A stretch of 64,000 bases of DNA from DATDAH01 sp963845425 (GTDB taxonomy: Bacteria > Actinomycetota > Acidimicrobiia > Acidimicrobiales > DATDAH01). Location of the stretch: NCBI GenBank assembly GCA_963845425.1, contig CAWJSC010000011.1, positions 62,001 to 126,000 on the forward strand, written 5' to 3'. The notes below the pieces were generated by a model. The model ran no database searches, was not told the origin of the DNA, and saw only the letters and a program-made list of their open reading frames with translations. The first letter of the stretch is position 1, and each line of letters starts with the position of its first letter. The position numbers and the translations under genes are program-made. Shown here piece by piece: positions 1-8,200 of the stretch.

Positions 1-172
1 CCGAGTCGGTGGGCGTGGCCGAGGCCGCCGCCGGACCGAAGGCCGGGAGGAAGAGGTGCTCGATGAGGTCGCCGGTGAGCGCGCCGCCGCCGCCATGACC
101 GAGCACGACGCGGTCGTGGTCCCGCAGGGGCCGCGGGCAGACCCATCCTCCGGGGTCGATCGCGTCAGCCAC
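1..172 (-). CDS. hypE: HypE, hydrogenase maturation carbamoyl dehydratase (N-terminal fragment, runs off the window)
   Basis: Only the first 57 codons lie in the window. A GTG start at 170-172 overlaps the hypD stop by 8 bases. The translation includes VVLGHGGGGALTGDLIEHLF followed by LPAFGPAAA, the glycine-rich opening typical of HypE, which begins with a GHGGGG-type nucleotide-binding segment. HypE dehydrates the thiocarbamate made by HypF on its C-terminal cysteine into thiocyanate, which supplies the CN ligands of the [NiFe] hydrogenase iron. The C-terminal cysteine motif is outside the window and cannot be checked. The overlap indicates translational coupling to hypD. Confidence 0.85.
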   Translation of the reverse strand, partial: MADAIDPGGWVCPRPLRDHDRVVLGHGGGGALTGDLIEHLFLPAFGPAAASATPTDS

Positions 173-1277
173 GGGGCCACGCAACCGGTGCGCCCATCTG
201 CCGGTACCGGAAATAGGCCGCGCAGGCACCCTCCGCGGAGACCATCGGCGCTCCCAACGGGGTCCGGGGTGTGCAGGCGGTGCCGAAGGCCTCACAGGCA
301 TCGGGTTTGATCAGCCCTTGGAGGACTTCGCCGCTTCGACAGACCGTCGGCTCCTCGACGCGGATCTCGCCCACGTCGAATCGGGCCTCGGCATCGAGGG
401 CCCGGAACTCGTCCCGCAGCCGCCATCCGCTGGCCGCTATCCCGCCGATCCCCCGCCAGGGTCGGTCGCACACCTCGAACACCTCGGCCAGCACCGCCTG
501 GGCCGGCCGATTGCCTTCCGCCCGCACTGCGCGCGGGTAGGCGTTCTCCACCTCCGCCCGTCCGGACTCCAGCTGCAGGACGCAACGGCGGATCCCGTCG
601 AGCACGTCGACGGGCTCGAAACCCGTGACGACGATGGGCACGCCGAAGCGATGGGCCAGCGCTTCGTACTGCGCGGTGCCCATCACGGTGCACACATGAC
701 CGGCCGCGAGGAACCCGTCGACCCGCGACTGGCCTGAGGTCAGGAGCGCTTCGATGGCCGGCGGCACGAGCACGTGGCTCACCAGCATCGAGAAGTTCGT
801 CAGCCCACGATCACGGGCCAGCACCACCGCCATGGCGTTGGCCGGTGCCGTGGTCTCGAAGCCGACCCCGAAGAACACCACCTCTCGGTCGGGCTCGTCC
901 TGGGCGATCGCGACGGCGTCGAGGGGCGAGTAGACCACCCGCACGTCGCCCCCGGCCGCCTTGACCCCGAACAGGTCACCCTCCGAGCCCGGCACCCGCA
1001 GCATGTCGCCGAAGGAACAGAAGGTGACCTCAGGGCGAGCGGCGATACGCAGAGCCCGGTCGACGATCTCCAGCGGCGTCACACACACGGGGCACCCGGG
1101 GCCGTGGATCAGTTCGATGGCGTCGGGCAAGAGCTGATCGATGCCGTGACGGATGATCGAATGGGTCTGACCGCCACACACCTCCATCACGGCCCAGGGA
1201 CGGGTCGTGGCCACCGCGATCGCGTCCAGCAACTGCCGGGCCAGCACCGGATCACCGAACTCATCGAGGTACTTCAC
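165..1277 (-). CDS. hypD: HypD, [NiFe] hydrogenase maturation scaffold
   Basis: The 370-residue protein has the usual HypD length. Near the N-terminus it shows the CGGQTHSIIRHGI segment and HGPGCPVCVTP. The middle has SFGDMLRVPGS and GFLAAGHVCTVMG, and a cysteine cluster near the C-terminus (CRSGEV, DACEAFGTAC) fits the [4Fe-4S] site. HypD with HypC assembles the Fe(CN)2CO unit in the cytoplasm before insertion into the hydrogenase large subunit. Its start overlaps the hypC stop by 4 bases, and hypE starts within its last codons, so hypC-hypD-hypE are coupled. The hydrogenase structural genes and hypA/hypB are not in the window. Confidence 0.96.
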   Translation of the reverse strand: MKYLDEFGDPVLARQLLDAIAVATTRPWAVMEVCGGQTHSIIRHGIDQLLPDAIELIHGPGCPVCVTPLEIVDRALRIAARPEVTFCSFGDMLRVPGSEGDLFGVKAAGGDVRVVYSPLDAVAIAQDEPDREVVFFGVGFETTAPANAMAVVLARDRGLTNFSMLVSHVLVPPAIEALLTSGQSRVDGFLAAGHVCTVMGTAQYEALAHRFGVPIVVTGFEPVDVLDGIRRCVLQLESGRAEVENAYPRAVRAEGNRPAQAVLAEVFEVCDRPWRGIGGIAASGWRLRDEFRALDAEARFDVGEIRVEEPTVCRSGEVLQGLIKPDACEAFGTACTPRTPLGAPMVSAEGACAAYFRYRQMGAPVAWPRG

Positions 1278-1546
1278 GACGTCGGGAGGTCGCCCGGCTC
1301 GGGAGGGCCGAGCTCGTCCTCCAGCGGGCCCATCTCGGTGAGCATGGCGAGCGTCTCCAGGGCCGACGCTTCATCGACGCTGGTGATCGCAAATCCGGCG
1401 TGGACGATCGCGTAGGTGCCCACCTGTGCCTCCGGGACATAGACCAGGCAGACCTCCCTGGTCACCCCGCCGAAGTCGGCAATGGCCATCGGTGTGCCCC
1501 GGTCGTCGTGGAGCTCCACGATCCGACCGGGAATGCCCAGGCACAT
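1274..1546 (-). CDS. hypC: HypC/HybG hydrogenase assembly chaperone
   Basis: This 90-residue protein starts MCLGIPGRIVEL. Cys2 is the family's essential residue, exposed after methionine removal, which carries the Fe(CN)2CO unit between HypD and the large-subunit precursor. The GIPG and the VGTYAIVHAGFAI segment are diagnostic of HypC. Its start lies 1 base before the hypF stop, and a GAGGAG ribosome site sits inside the 3' end of hypF. Its stop overlaps the hypD start by 4 bases. The C-terminal tail is slightly longer and more acidic than in short HypC proteins. Confidence 0.95.
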   Translation of the reverse strand: MCLGIPGRIVELHDDRGTPMAIADFGGVTREVCLVYVPEAQVGTYAIVHAGFAITSVDEASALETLAMLTEMGPLEDELGPPEPGDLPTS

Positions 1547-1547
1547 C

Positions 1548-3905
1548 TCAGGCTCCTCGCGGCCGGCTCGTCCGCCCGGCCACCACCGCCTGGCCCAGCG
1601 ACAGCCCGCCGTCGTTCGGCGGCACCAGGCGGTGAGTCAACACCACGTGGCCCTCGTCCTCCAAGCGCCGGCGGGTGAGGGTCGTCACGATCGCATTCTG
1701 GAACACGCCGCCGGTGAGAGCCACCGGCAGCCTCCCCCTTCCCGCGGCCACCCGGGACACCGAGGCGGCCACGACATCGGCGAGGGCCTGGTGGAAGGCC
1801 AGGGCCAGGTCATCCACCGCCGGCCGGCTCGCCGACGCGGCCGTGACCAGAGCGGCCAACAGGGGCGTCGGATCGATGACGCCGTCATCGCCGAGGCTGA
1901 ACGTGAGGCGCGCCGCTCCCGCCCGGCCCCTCTCCGCCCGGGCCTCCAGCTCCATGGCCGCCTGAGCCTCATAGCCGGCCCGCTGGCGCACGCCCAGCAG
2001 CGAGGCGACCACGTCGAAGAGCCGGCCGACACTCGTCGTCGAGACGCAGCCGAGGCCCCGGTCCACCTGGTGATGCACCACCGCCCGCTCGGTCTCGTCG
2101 CAGGCGGCAACCGAGGGCACCTCCGAGCCGGCGTCGATGCGCAGGGCATGCAGCCAGGCCAGCGCCACTCGGCACGGGTTGCGCACGGCGCCATCGCCCC
2201 CGGGGAGAGGTAGGGGGCGGAGGTGACCGACCCGCTCGGCGCCGTCGTAGCCGGCCAGCAGCAGCTCGCCGCCCCAGGCCTGCACCGTCCCGTCGGCGGC
2301 CCGGCCGTGACCCGTCCCGTCGAAGGCGACACCGATGACGCGGTCGTCGTCGCCGAGGCCGTTCTCGACCATCAGGGCGGCGACATGGGCGTGGTGGTGC
2401 TGGACCTCGACCACCACTCCCCCGAACCGCTCCATCGCCCACCGCCGGCTGAGGTAGCCGGGATGGCCGTCGGCCGCCACCACGACCGGCGTCACCCCGA
2501 GCATGCGGCTGAAGGTCTCCACCCCGCGGGCGAAGGCCTCCAAGGTCTCCACGTTGGCCATGTCGCCGAGGTGGGGGCTCACCCAGGCATGGCGTCCCGA
2601 GGCCACACAGAAGGTGTTCTTCAGCTCCCCGCCGACCGCCAGGGTCGGTACCACCTCGACGGGCAGCGCCACCGGCAGGGGGGCGTGGCCACGGGCCCGG
2701 CGCACCGGCTGGACACGGCCATCCACCACCCGCACCACGGAGTCGTCACACGGCGCGGCGATGGGCCGGTCATGGGAGCAGAAGGCGTCGACGAGGGGGG
2801 CGAGACGGACACGGGCCTCGTCGTCCTCGAAGCAGATGGGTTCGTCGGCCCGATTGCCTGAGGTCGCCACCAGGAAGCGGGGGGGAACCACGGTCTGGCC
2901 GGGCACCGGCTCGAAGAGGAGGAGGTGTAGCGGCGTGTAGGCCTGGAGCAGGCCGACCAGCGGGATCCCCGGCGCCACCGCCTCAGCCAACGCGGCATCC
3001 CGGCGGCGGTGAGCCAGCACGATCGGCCGCGCCGGTGAGCCCAGGGCCTCGACCTCCTCGGCCCCGAGATCGGCCAGTTCCCGAGCGGCGGTCAGATCGG
3101 CTACGAGCACGGCAAAGGGCTTGTCTCCCCGGCCCTTGCGCCTCCGCAGCCGGGCGACGGCGGCCTCCGACGTGGCGTCGCAGACGAGGTGGTATCCCCC
3201 GAGGCCCTTGACCGCGACCGTACCGTCGGCGGCGAGGGTCGCCTGGACGGCCGCCAGCGCGGCGTCGGTACCCGTGACCGCCGGCCCCCGACCGTCGTCG
3301 AAGCTGATCTGGGGACCACAGTCGGGGCAGCTCACCGGCTGGGCGTGATGCCGGCGATCGGCGGGATCGGCATACTCCGAGGCGCAGGCCGCGCACAGTG
3401 GGAACCCGGCCATGGTGGTGGCCCTTCGGTCATACGGCAGGTCGCGGACGACCGTGTAGCGGGGGCCGCAGTCGGTGCAGTTGGCGAACGGGTGACGAAA
3501 CCTCCGGTTCGTCGGGTCGGCCACCTCCGCCCGGCAGGCGGCACACACGCCGACGTCCGGCGGGATCAGGGTGCGGCCACCACCCCCGGTTGACGACGCA
3601 TGGATGGCGAAGCCGGCCATCGCGCCGGTCGTCCTCGCCGGGGTCACGGTGATCGAGTCGATACGCGCCAACGGCGGGGCGTCGGCCTGCAGCCGGGCGT
3701 GGAGCGCAACCAGGCGATCCTCGTCCCCCTCGACGTCGATCACCACCCCGGCATCGTCGTTGCCCACCGTGCCGTGGAGGCCGAGATCCGCCGCCAGCCG
3801 GTGCACGAACGGCCGGAAGCCCACACCCTGCACGACACCGGTCACGTGGAGCAGCCACCGTCTCCGGGCGATGATCGTGGGCCCGGCCCCGCCCTGACCT
3901 GCCAC
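1548..3905 (-). CDS. hypF: HypF carbamoyltransferase
   Basis: The 785-residue protein has all expected modules. An acylphosphatase-like domain at about 18-105 contains VQGVGFRPFVHRLA and the TVGND asparagine. Two zinc-finger motifs follow at about 120-185 (CAAC..CTDC and CAAC..CPDC). A YrdC/Sua5-like domain lies at about 205-390. The C-terminal Kae1-like domain has the QHHHAHVAAL metal motif and a FDGTGHG nucleotide site. HypF uses carbamoyl phosphate and ATP to carbamoylate HypE. It starts 3 bases after the amidase stop and is followed by hypC with almost no gap. The start is ATG; upstream sequence is already inside the amidase 3' end. Confidence 0.96.
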   Translation of the reverse strand: MAGQGGAGPTIIARRRWLLHVTGVVQGVGFRPFVHRLAADLGLHGTVGNDDAGVVIDVEGDEDRLVALHARLQADAPPLARIDSITVTPARTTGAMAGFAIHASSTGGGGRTLIPPDVGVCAACRAEVADPTNRRFRHPFANCTDCGPRYTVVRDLPYDRRATTMAGFPLCAACASEYADPADRRHHAQPVSCPDCGPQISFDDGRGPAVTGTDAALAAVQATLAADGTVAVKGLGGYHLVCDATSEAAVARLRRRKGRGDKPFAVLVADLTAARELADLGAEEVEALGSPARPIVLAHRRRDAALAEAVAPGIPLVGLLQAYTPLHLLLFEPVPGQTVVPPRFLVATSGNRADEPICFEDDEARVRLAPLVDAFCSHDRPIAAPCDDSVVRVVDGRVQPVRRARGHAPLPVALPVEVVPTLAVGGELKNTFCVASGRHAWVSPHLGDMANVETLEAFARGVETFSRMLGVTPVVVAADGHPGYLSRRWAMERFGGVVVEVQHHHAHVAALMVENGLGDDDRVIGVAFDGTGHGRAADGTVQAWGGELLLAGYDGAERVGHLRPLPLPGGDGAVRNPCRVALAWLHALRIDAGSEVPSVAACDETERAVVHHQVDRGLGCVSTTSVGRLFDVVASLLGVRQRAGYEAQAAMELEARAERGRAGAARLTFSLGDDGVIDPTPLLAALVTAASASRPAVDDLALAFHQALADVVAASVSRVAAGRGRLPVALTGGVFQNAIVTTLTRRRLEDEGHVVLTHRLVPPNDGGLSLGQAVVAGRTSRPRGA

Positions 3906-3908
3906 CGG

Positions 3909-5342
3909 TCAGGCGTGGATCGGGGCGCGCTGGTCGGCCCAGCGGACCTCGGCCTCGAGTTGGGCGGCGATGCGGATGAGCAGGTCCTCCCGGCCGTAGC
4001 CCGCGGTGAACTGGGTGCCGACGGGAAGGCCGTCGGCAGTGCGGTGCAGGGGCAACGAGATCGCCGGCTGTCCGCTCTGGTTGAACACCGCGGTGAAGGT
4101 GGCGTACGGAGTCGATCCCAGGAGGCCCCGCAGCGGCTCGTCGTCGGTCGCCACCAGCTGGCCCAGCCGGGGTGGCGGCGCGGCCGTGGTCGGGGTGATG
4201 AGCAGGTCGAAGTCCTCCCACCATGCCGCCAGATCCCGGCGGACGGTGGCCATCCGCCCCTGGGCCACCGCGACGTCGACCCCGGTGGTGCTCGCGCCCC
4301 ACTCGGCGAGCGCCCACGTGCCGGGCTCGACATCGTCCTCAGTCAGCTCCCGTCCGAGCAGCGGGGCCAGCGAGATCAGGCTGGCTTTGGCCCCGACAGC
4401 CCAGAGCGTCGTGGCCAGCGGTCCGTGGTCGGCCGTCCGCTCCAGTTCGGCCGGGTACGCGTCCTCGACGTGGTGACCCAGGGTCGCCGCCAGCTCAGCC
4501 CCCCGCCGGGCGGCGGCGGTGCAGTCGGGATGGGTGGACACCCCGCCCAGGGCGTGGTCCAGGATCCCGATGCGCAACGGCTCCTCGACCCCGATCTCCT
4601 CCACCCACGGTCGGTCCGGCGCCGGCGCGATCACGCCATCTCCGGGGAACGGCGCCCAGGTGGCGTCGAGGACGGCGGCGGTGTCGCGAACCGAGTGCGA
4701 CACCACGTGCTGGACCGACACCCCCCACTCGTCCCGCAGGGGCCCCATGGAGCCCCGCCCCCGGGATGGCTTCAGGCCGACGAGACCGCACATGGCCGCC
4801 GGGATGCGGATGGACCCGCCCCCGTCCGAGGCGTTGGCGCAGGGAACCATGCCGGCCGCCACGGCGGCGGCCGCTCCCCCGCTGGAACCGCCCGGGCCAT
4901 GGTCGGGGTTCCAGGGGTTGTGGGTCGGCCCGTAGGCCAGTGGCTCGGTGGTGGCGACCAGGCCCAGTTCGGGGGTGTTCGTGCGGCCCAGGATCACGAA
5001 GCCCGCCTCCCGGTACCGCTTGGTCAGGTTGGCGTCCTGCGGGTGGATGTATCCCGCCTCCTTGAACGCCTTGATGCCCATGTGGAACGGGTCGCCGGCC
5101 GAGGTCGGCCACAGGTCCTTGAGCAGGAAGGGCACGCCTCGGAACGGACCGTCGGGCAGGTCGGGCGAGGCCGCCTCCTCCCGGGCCCGCTCGAAGCGCC
5201 GGTGGATGACGGCGTTGAGCCGCGGGTCGACGGCCTCGATGCGGGCGATGGCGGCGTCGACCAGCTCCAGGGGCGAGGCTTCGCCGCTCCGAACCAGATC
5301 GGCCTGGGCCACAGCGTCGAGGCGGGCGAGGTCGTCGGTCAT
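3909..5342 (-). CDS. Amidase signature family hydrolase
   Basis: The 477-residue protein carries the complete Ser-cisSer-Lys catalytic set. Lys75 lies in PFLLKDLW, the serine pair 153/154 in PGGSSGGAAA, and the nucleophile Ser177 in DGGGSIRIPAAMCG. Family members hydrolyse amides such as aryl-acetamides, nicotinamide or lactam-derived amides; the substrate cannot be predicted here. It is not GatA-like in context, because no gatB or gatC is adjacent. The gene ends 3 bases before hypF on the same strand, so it is probably cotranscribed with the hydrogenase maturation genes, an unusual neighbour. The tRNA-Gly terminator lies just upstream and insulates it. Confidence 0.93.
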   Translation of the reverse strand: MTDDLARLDAVAQADLVRSGEASPLELVDAAIARIEAVDPRLNAVIHRRFERAREEAASPDLPDGPFRGVPFLLKDLWPTSAGDPFHMGIKAFKEAGYIHPQDANLTKRYREAGFVILGRTNTPELGLVATTEPLAYGPTHNPWNPDHGPGGSSGGAAAAVAAGMVPCANASDGGGSIRIPAAMCGLVGLKPSRGRGSMGPLRDEWGVSVQHVVSHSVRDTAAVLDATWAPFPGDGVIAPAPDRPWVEEIGVEEPLRIGILDHALGGVSTHPDCTAAARRGAELAATLGHHVEDAYPAELERTADHGPLATTLWAVGAKASLISLAPLLGRELTEDDVEPGTWALAEWGASTTGVDVAVAQGRMATVRRDLAAWWEDFDLLITPTTAAPPPRLGQLVATDDEPLRGLLGSTPYATFTAVFNQSGQPAISLPLHRTADGLPVGTQFTAGYGREDLLIRIAAQLEAEVRWADQRAPIHA

Positions 5343-5363
5343 GGCCGGACCGTAGACCGCCCG

Positions 5364-5401
5364 GGAAAACGACGAGGCCCCCCACCGTGGTGGGGGGCCT
5401 C
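5364..5401 (-). terminator. Rho-independent terminator after tRNA-Gly
   Basis: A perfect 13-bp inverted repeat (arms 5374-5386 and 5389-5401, GAGGCCCCCCACC type) with a 2-base centre is followed on the minus strand by a short TTTT run at 5369-5366. It lies 2 bases beyond the encoded CCA of the tRNA and before the amidase start, so it should end the tRNA transcript. Confidence 0.75.
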
Positions 5402-5403
5402 CG

Positions 5404-5479
5404 TGGAGCGGTAGACCGGGCTCGAACCGGCGACCTCAACCTTGGCAAGGTTGCGCTCTACCAACTGAGCTACTACCGC
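5404..5479 (-). tRNA. tRNA-Gly (anticodon GCC)
   Basis: The 76-base gene folds as a full cloverleaf. The acceptor stem pairs GCGGTAG with CTACCGC, the D-arm is GCTCAGTTGGTAGAGC, and the anticodon loop TTGCCAA sits on a CAACC/GGTTG stem. The T-arm is GCCGG-TTCGAAC-CCGGT. The 3' CCA is encoded. The GCC anticodon reads GGC and GGU, the dominant glycine codons at this GC content. It is followed directly by a strong terminator. Confidence 0.98.
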
Positions 5480-5490
5480 AAGGATCAGAA

Positions 5491-5496
5491 AGTGTA
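5491..5496 (-). promoter_or_regulatory. Possible -10 element for tRNA-Gly
   Basis: On the minus strand TACACT lies 12 bases before the mature tRNA 5' end, in the short gap after the preceding gene. No clear TTGACA-like -35 box is visible 17 bases upstream. The assignment rests on position and the TAnnnT pattern only. Confidence 0.35.
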
Positions 5497-5510
5497 GCGA
5501 CCCTCCTCGC

Positions 5511-6659
5511 TCACCCCCCGGCCGCCTTCTGCCGGACCCGGTTGGCGAACTCGACGGCCAGATCCGTGTCGGACACCCCGGCGAAGCTGTCCTGGGTGGC
5601 GCCGCTGGTGAAGGCCAAGCTGGCCCTGCGGCCGTCGGCCGTCCCCTGCACCCCCATGCCGGCCAAGGTGACCCGGACGACCTCGGGCTGCCACTCGCGG
5701 GTGTTGACCAGGACGAGATCGGTCGCGAGCACCGCGGCGGCGCCCTCGACGCCGTGGTACTGGCCCACCAGGACCTGCTCGACCACATCACCGTCCTGGA
5801 GCGCCAGGCTCAGGACCGCGAGCGCAGCCCGGCCGTTCTTGCGCGATCCACCCGAGAGCCGGGAGGCGGCCATACCCAGACCGTGAGGGTCGGGCACGCC
5901 GTAGGCGGCGGCCGGGGCCGGGGCCGGGGCCGGGGCGCCGGGAGGCGGTGCAATGCCTGGAGCGCCGGGAGCCGGTGGGGCCGCGGCGACACCGGGACCA
6001 CCCGGAGGCGGCGGCATGCCCGGCGCACCCTGACCACCCGGAGGCGGCGGCATGCCCGGCGCACCCGGCGCACCCGGTGCGGGCGGTGCGGGCGGTGCGG
6101 GCGGGGTACCCGGAGCACCCGGCGGCGGCGTGCCCGGCGCGCCCGATGGGGGCGGGGGCGCTGCTGTGACGGGAACGTCTCCCGAGGTACCGGGTGCCTC
6201 CGGCATCACCGGGAGGCTGATGATCTGCGTGGCACCGGCCTCGGCGACGCTCGGTGCTGTCGGCTCCGGCTCGGTTTCTGGCTCCAGCGGCGGCGCGGCG
6301 GCCTCAGGCTCGGCGGGAGGAGGCGGCGGCGGCGCGGCGGCCTCAGGCTCGGCGGGAGGCGGCGGGGGCGCGGCAGGAGGAGGCGGCGGCGCGGCTGGAG
6401 GCGGCGGCGGCGCGGCGGCCTCGGGCGCGGCAGGAGGAGGCGGCGGCGCGGCGCCCTCAGGCTCGGCCGGAGGAGGCGGCGGCGCGGCGCCCTCAGGCTC
6501 GGCCGGAGGAGGCGGCGGCGCGGCGGGGGGCGGCGGCGGCGCGGCGCCCTCAGGCGCGGCGGGAGGCGGCGGCGGCGCGGCAGCGGGTGGGGGCAGGTCC
6601 GCGGGTGGCCCCGAGGGGGGCGGTGGCAGTTCGCTGGTGGGATCCTGCGGGTCGGACAT
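5511..6659 (-). CDS. Proline-rich low-complexity protein with a conserved C-terminal domain
   Basis: The 382-residue protein has two parts. Residues 1 to about 250 are runs of five or six prolines alternating with AAPE/GAAP units, then a Gly-Pro-Ala segment. From about 255 a folded-looking domain begins (DPHGLGMAASRLSGG to the end), with GGSRKNGRAALAVLSL and VLATDLVLVNTREW. I infer a PH-like or YokE-like beta domain, but this is only an impression. There is no signal peptide or membrane segment. The ATG at 6659 overlaps the stop of the DUF4202 gene as TGATG; a GTG one codon earlier is possible. The proline tract is typical of intrinsically disordered linkers. Confidence 0.75.
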   Translation of the reverse strand: MSDPQDPTSELPPPPSGPPADLPPPAAAPPPPPAAPEGAAPPPPPAAPPPPPAEPEGAAPPPPPAEPEGAAPPPPPAAPEAAAPPPPPAAPPPPPAAPPPPPAEPEAAAPPPPPPAEPEAAAPPLEPETEPEPTAPSVAEAGATQIISLPVMPEAPGTSGDVPVTAAPPPPSGAPGTPPPGAPGTPPAPPAPPAPGAPGAPGMPPPPGGQGAPGMPPPPGGPGVAAAPPAPGAPGIAPPPGAPAPAPAPAAAYGVPDPHGLGMAASRLSGGSRKNGRAALAVLSLALQDGDVVEQVLVGQYHGVEGAAAVLATDLVLVNTREWQPEVVRVTLAGMGVQGTADGRRASLAFTSGATQDSFAGVSDTDLAVEFANRVRQKAAGG

Positions 6660-7279
6660 CACGCTCCTCCGGGTGGTGACGAGCCCACGCTAGTCAGCGC
6701 CTGCTCGAGGGCTGAGCGGCCTTCGGGAGGCAACTCGAGCCCCAGGGCCTCTGACCGACCGCGGGGAGTCATCTTCTTCAGGGTCTTGGCCAGCACGTCG
6801 ACGGCCTTCTCCGGCCCGAGGTCAGCGGCCAGGTCCAGCAACTGGGTCTGCAGGAAGACGAGGCAGAGAGCGTCTTCGTGGGCCTGCACCTCCGGGTCGG
6901 CGCGGAGCCCCTGCTTGCGGATGATCGCCTGCACCCGCGCCACGGTGGCCTCGTCGTAGCCGCTCCCCGTGAGGATCGCGGCCACCTCGTCGGCCTGGCG
7001 GACACCCTGGTCCCGGCGCCAGGCCAGATAGCCGGCCCGGCCGTCGGGGTAGCTGTCGCGGGGCGACACCCAGCGCCGGAGGTGATGGGCCCGGGCGGCC
7101 AGGCGCTGGGCATCGGTAGGGGTCTCGACGAGACGCTCGATCCACGCCGTCATCAGCTCCGCATGTGCCAGTTCCTTGGGCCGCACCCGACCACCCACGT
7201 CGATGGTGTGCGGATCCTCGGCGTTGGCGGCGTCGATGGCGGCCAGGGCCTGCTCGAGGCGCAGGCGGTTCGGCGTCAC
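6659..7279 (-). CDS. DUF4202 family protein
   Basis: The 206-residue protein matches my memory of DUF4202: an N-terminal AIDAANAEDP segment, the PKELAHAELMTAWIERL stretch, a RAHHLRRW motif at about 64-71, and PRDSYPDGRAGYLAWRR. The paired histidines resemble metal-dependent hydrolase motifs, but the function of the family is unknown to me. It starts at GTG 7279, overlapping the upstream 78-residue gene by 4 bases (GTGA), and its stop overlaps the proline-rich gene start. These three genes are likely one transcription unit. Confidence 0.85.
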   Translation of the reverse strand: MTPNRLRLEQALAAIDAANAEDPHTIDVGGRVRPKELAHAELMTAWIERLVETPTDAQRLAARAHHLRRWVSPRDSYPDGRAGYLAWRRDQGVRQADEVAAILTGSGYDEATVARVQAIIRKQGLRADPEVQAHEDALCLVFLQTQLLDLAADLGPEKAVDVLAKTLKKMTPRGRSEALGLELPPEGRSALEQALTSVGSSPPGGA

Positions 7280-7512
7280 TCGGCCTCGGGGGCCTCGGGG
7301 GGACGCAGGTCCACCCGCAGCACCAGGAACCCGTCCTCGACGGTGGCCGTGGCGTCAGCCAGCATGGCGAAGTCCTGGAAATCGGTCTGCGCCTGCTTGA
7401 TGAACGCCGTGCGCTCATCGCCGCCGACCGGCGGAAGGTTCCGCTGGCGGACAGCCGCGGCCCGCTCACGGAACCGCTCGATCATGGCGTCCACGTCCAG
7501 GTCATCAGCCAT
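7276..7512 (-). CDS. Conserved-looking small hypothetical protein, 78 residues
   Basis: I do not recognise this family. The sequence starts MADDLDVDAMIERFRERAAA, is predicted mostly helical, and has a central TAFIKQAQTDFQDFAMLADA segment followed by a beta-like ATVEDGFLVLRVDL stretch. It is acidic and has no signal peptide or membrane helix. Its reading frame is supported by 4-base overlap with DUF4202 downstream and an 11-base gap from the membrane-protein gene upstream. It is probably a partner of DUF4202 or a small regulatory protein, but nothing in the sequence decides this. Confidence 0.7.
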   Translation of the reverse strand: MADDLDVDAMIERFRERAAAVRQRNLPPVGGDERTAFIKQAQTDFQDFAMLADATATVEDGFLVLRVDLRPPEAPEAE

Positions 7513-7523
7513 GGTCGGGCAAC

Positions 7524-8099
7524 CTAGCGGGGGGACCCCCCCGGATCGTCGGGGGCGCCGAAGACCGAGCGCGCCGGATCCGGCGCGCCCAGCAGCTCGT
7601 CGAGGTCGAGGGGGCCGGTCGCCGGGTCCCGGGGCGGGGCCTCGTCGGCGTCGTCGTCACGGGACGGGACCTTCGCCTCGGCCTTGCGCCGGCGCTTCTC
7701 CGCCTTGCGGGTGGCCCGGCGGCTGCCCTCGCCTTCGGTGTCGGCCGTGGCGGACCGGTCCGGCTTGGTGTGCCGCCAGTAGACGATGGTCAGGATCAGC
7801 AGGAGGAGGGCGACGGCCACGAGGGCCCCGACGATGATCCAGACCTTCTCGTTGGCGTCGAAGTCGAAGTCGAGCAGGCCGTCGTCGCTCGCGGGCTCGG
7901 TGGTCGCGGGCGGCGCCGTGGTCGCCGGGACCGTGGTGGCGGTGCTCGGCCCGGGCACCAGGACGCCCGGGGTCGTCGTCGTGGGGACCTGGGCTGCCGC
8001 GGGACCGGCGAGGCCCAGCCCGAGGCCGAGGGTCGCCGTCAGGGCCAGCGCCACGAGGACGCGGCGCGGCAGGGTCGGAGCAGCAGACGACGGGGGCAT
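7524..8099 (-). CDS. Secreted/anchored protein with signal peptide and one transmembrane helix
   Basis: I chose the ATG at 8097-8099 because it places MPPSSAAPTLPRRVLVALAL directly at the start of a signal peptide (cleavage probably after GPAAA-Q). The mature part is a Thr/Pro-rich linker (TTTTPG, TTVPATTAPPATTEP). A transmembrane helix follows (WIIVGALVAVALLLLILTIVYW), then a basic RKAEKRRRKAEAK patch and an acidic tail. The topology suggests a small outside stalk and a charged cytoplasmic tail. No family is recognised. A longer start up to 8222 is open, but it would place about 40 residues ahead of the signal peptide and overlap the fpg stop. Confidence 0.7.
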   Translation of the reverse strand: MPPSSAAPTLPRRVLVALALTATLGLGLGLAGPAAAQVPTTTTPGVLVPGPSTATTVPATTAPPATTEPASDDGLLDFDFDANEKVWIIVGALVAVALLLLILTIVYWRHTKPDRSATADTEGEGSRRATRKAEKRRRKAEAKVPSRDDDADEAPPRDPATGPLDLDELLGAPDPARSVFGAPDDPGGSPR

Positions 8100-8200
8100 T
8101 ACGAGCCTGGAGCGTATCCCCGCCCGCTGCGCCGCCTGGCTCTTCGCCTGACGGCTCATCGCCTCGCGGGCCTCGTCAGCCCGCCGAACGGCTTCGCCGC

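Noticed and set aside
5374..5401. Hairpin considered as a member of the palindromic repeat family
   Set aside because: Its position right after tRNA-Gly and the T-run fit an intrinsic terminator, and its sequence is unlike the other palindromes.
5800..6680. Long open frames on the plus strand opposite the proline-rich gene
   Set aside because: They translate to Gly/Arg/Ala repeats and are mirror images of the proline codons; coding bias and overlaps with DUF4202 support only the minus-strand frame.
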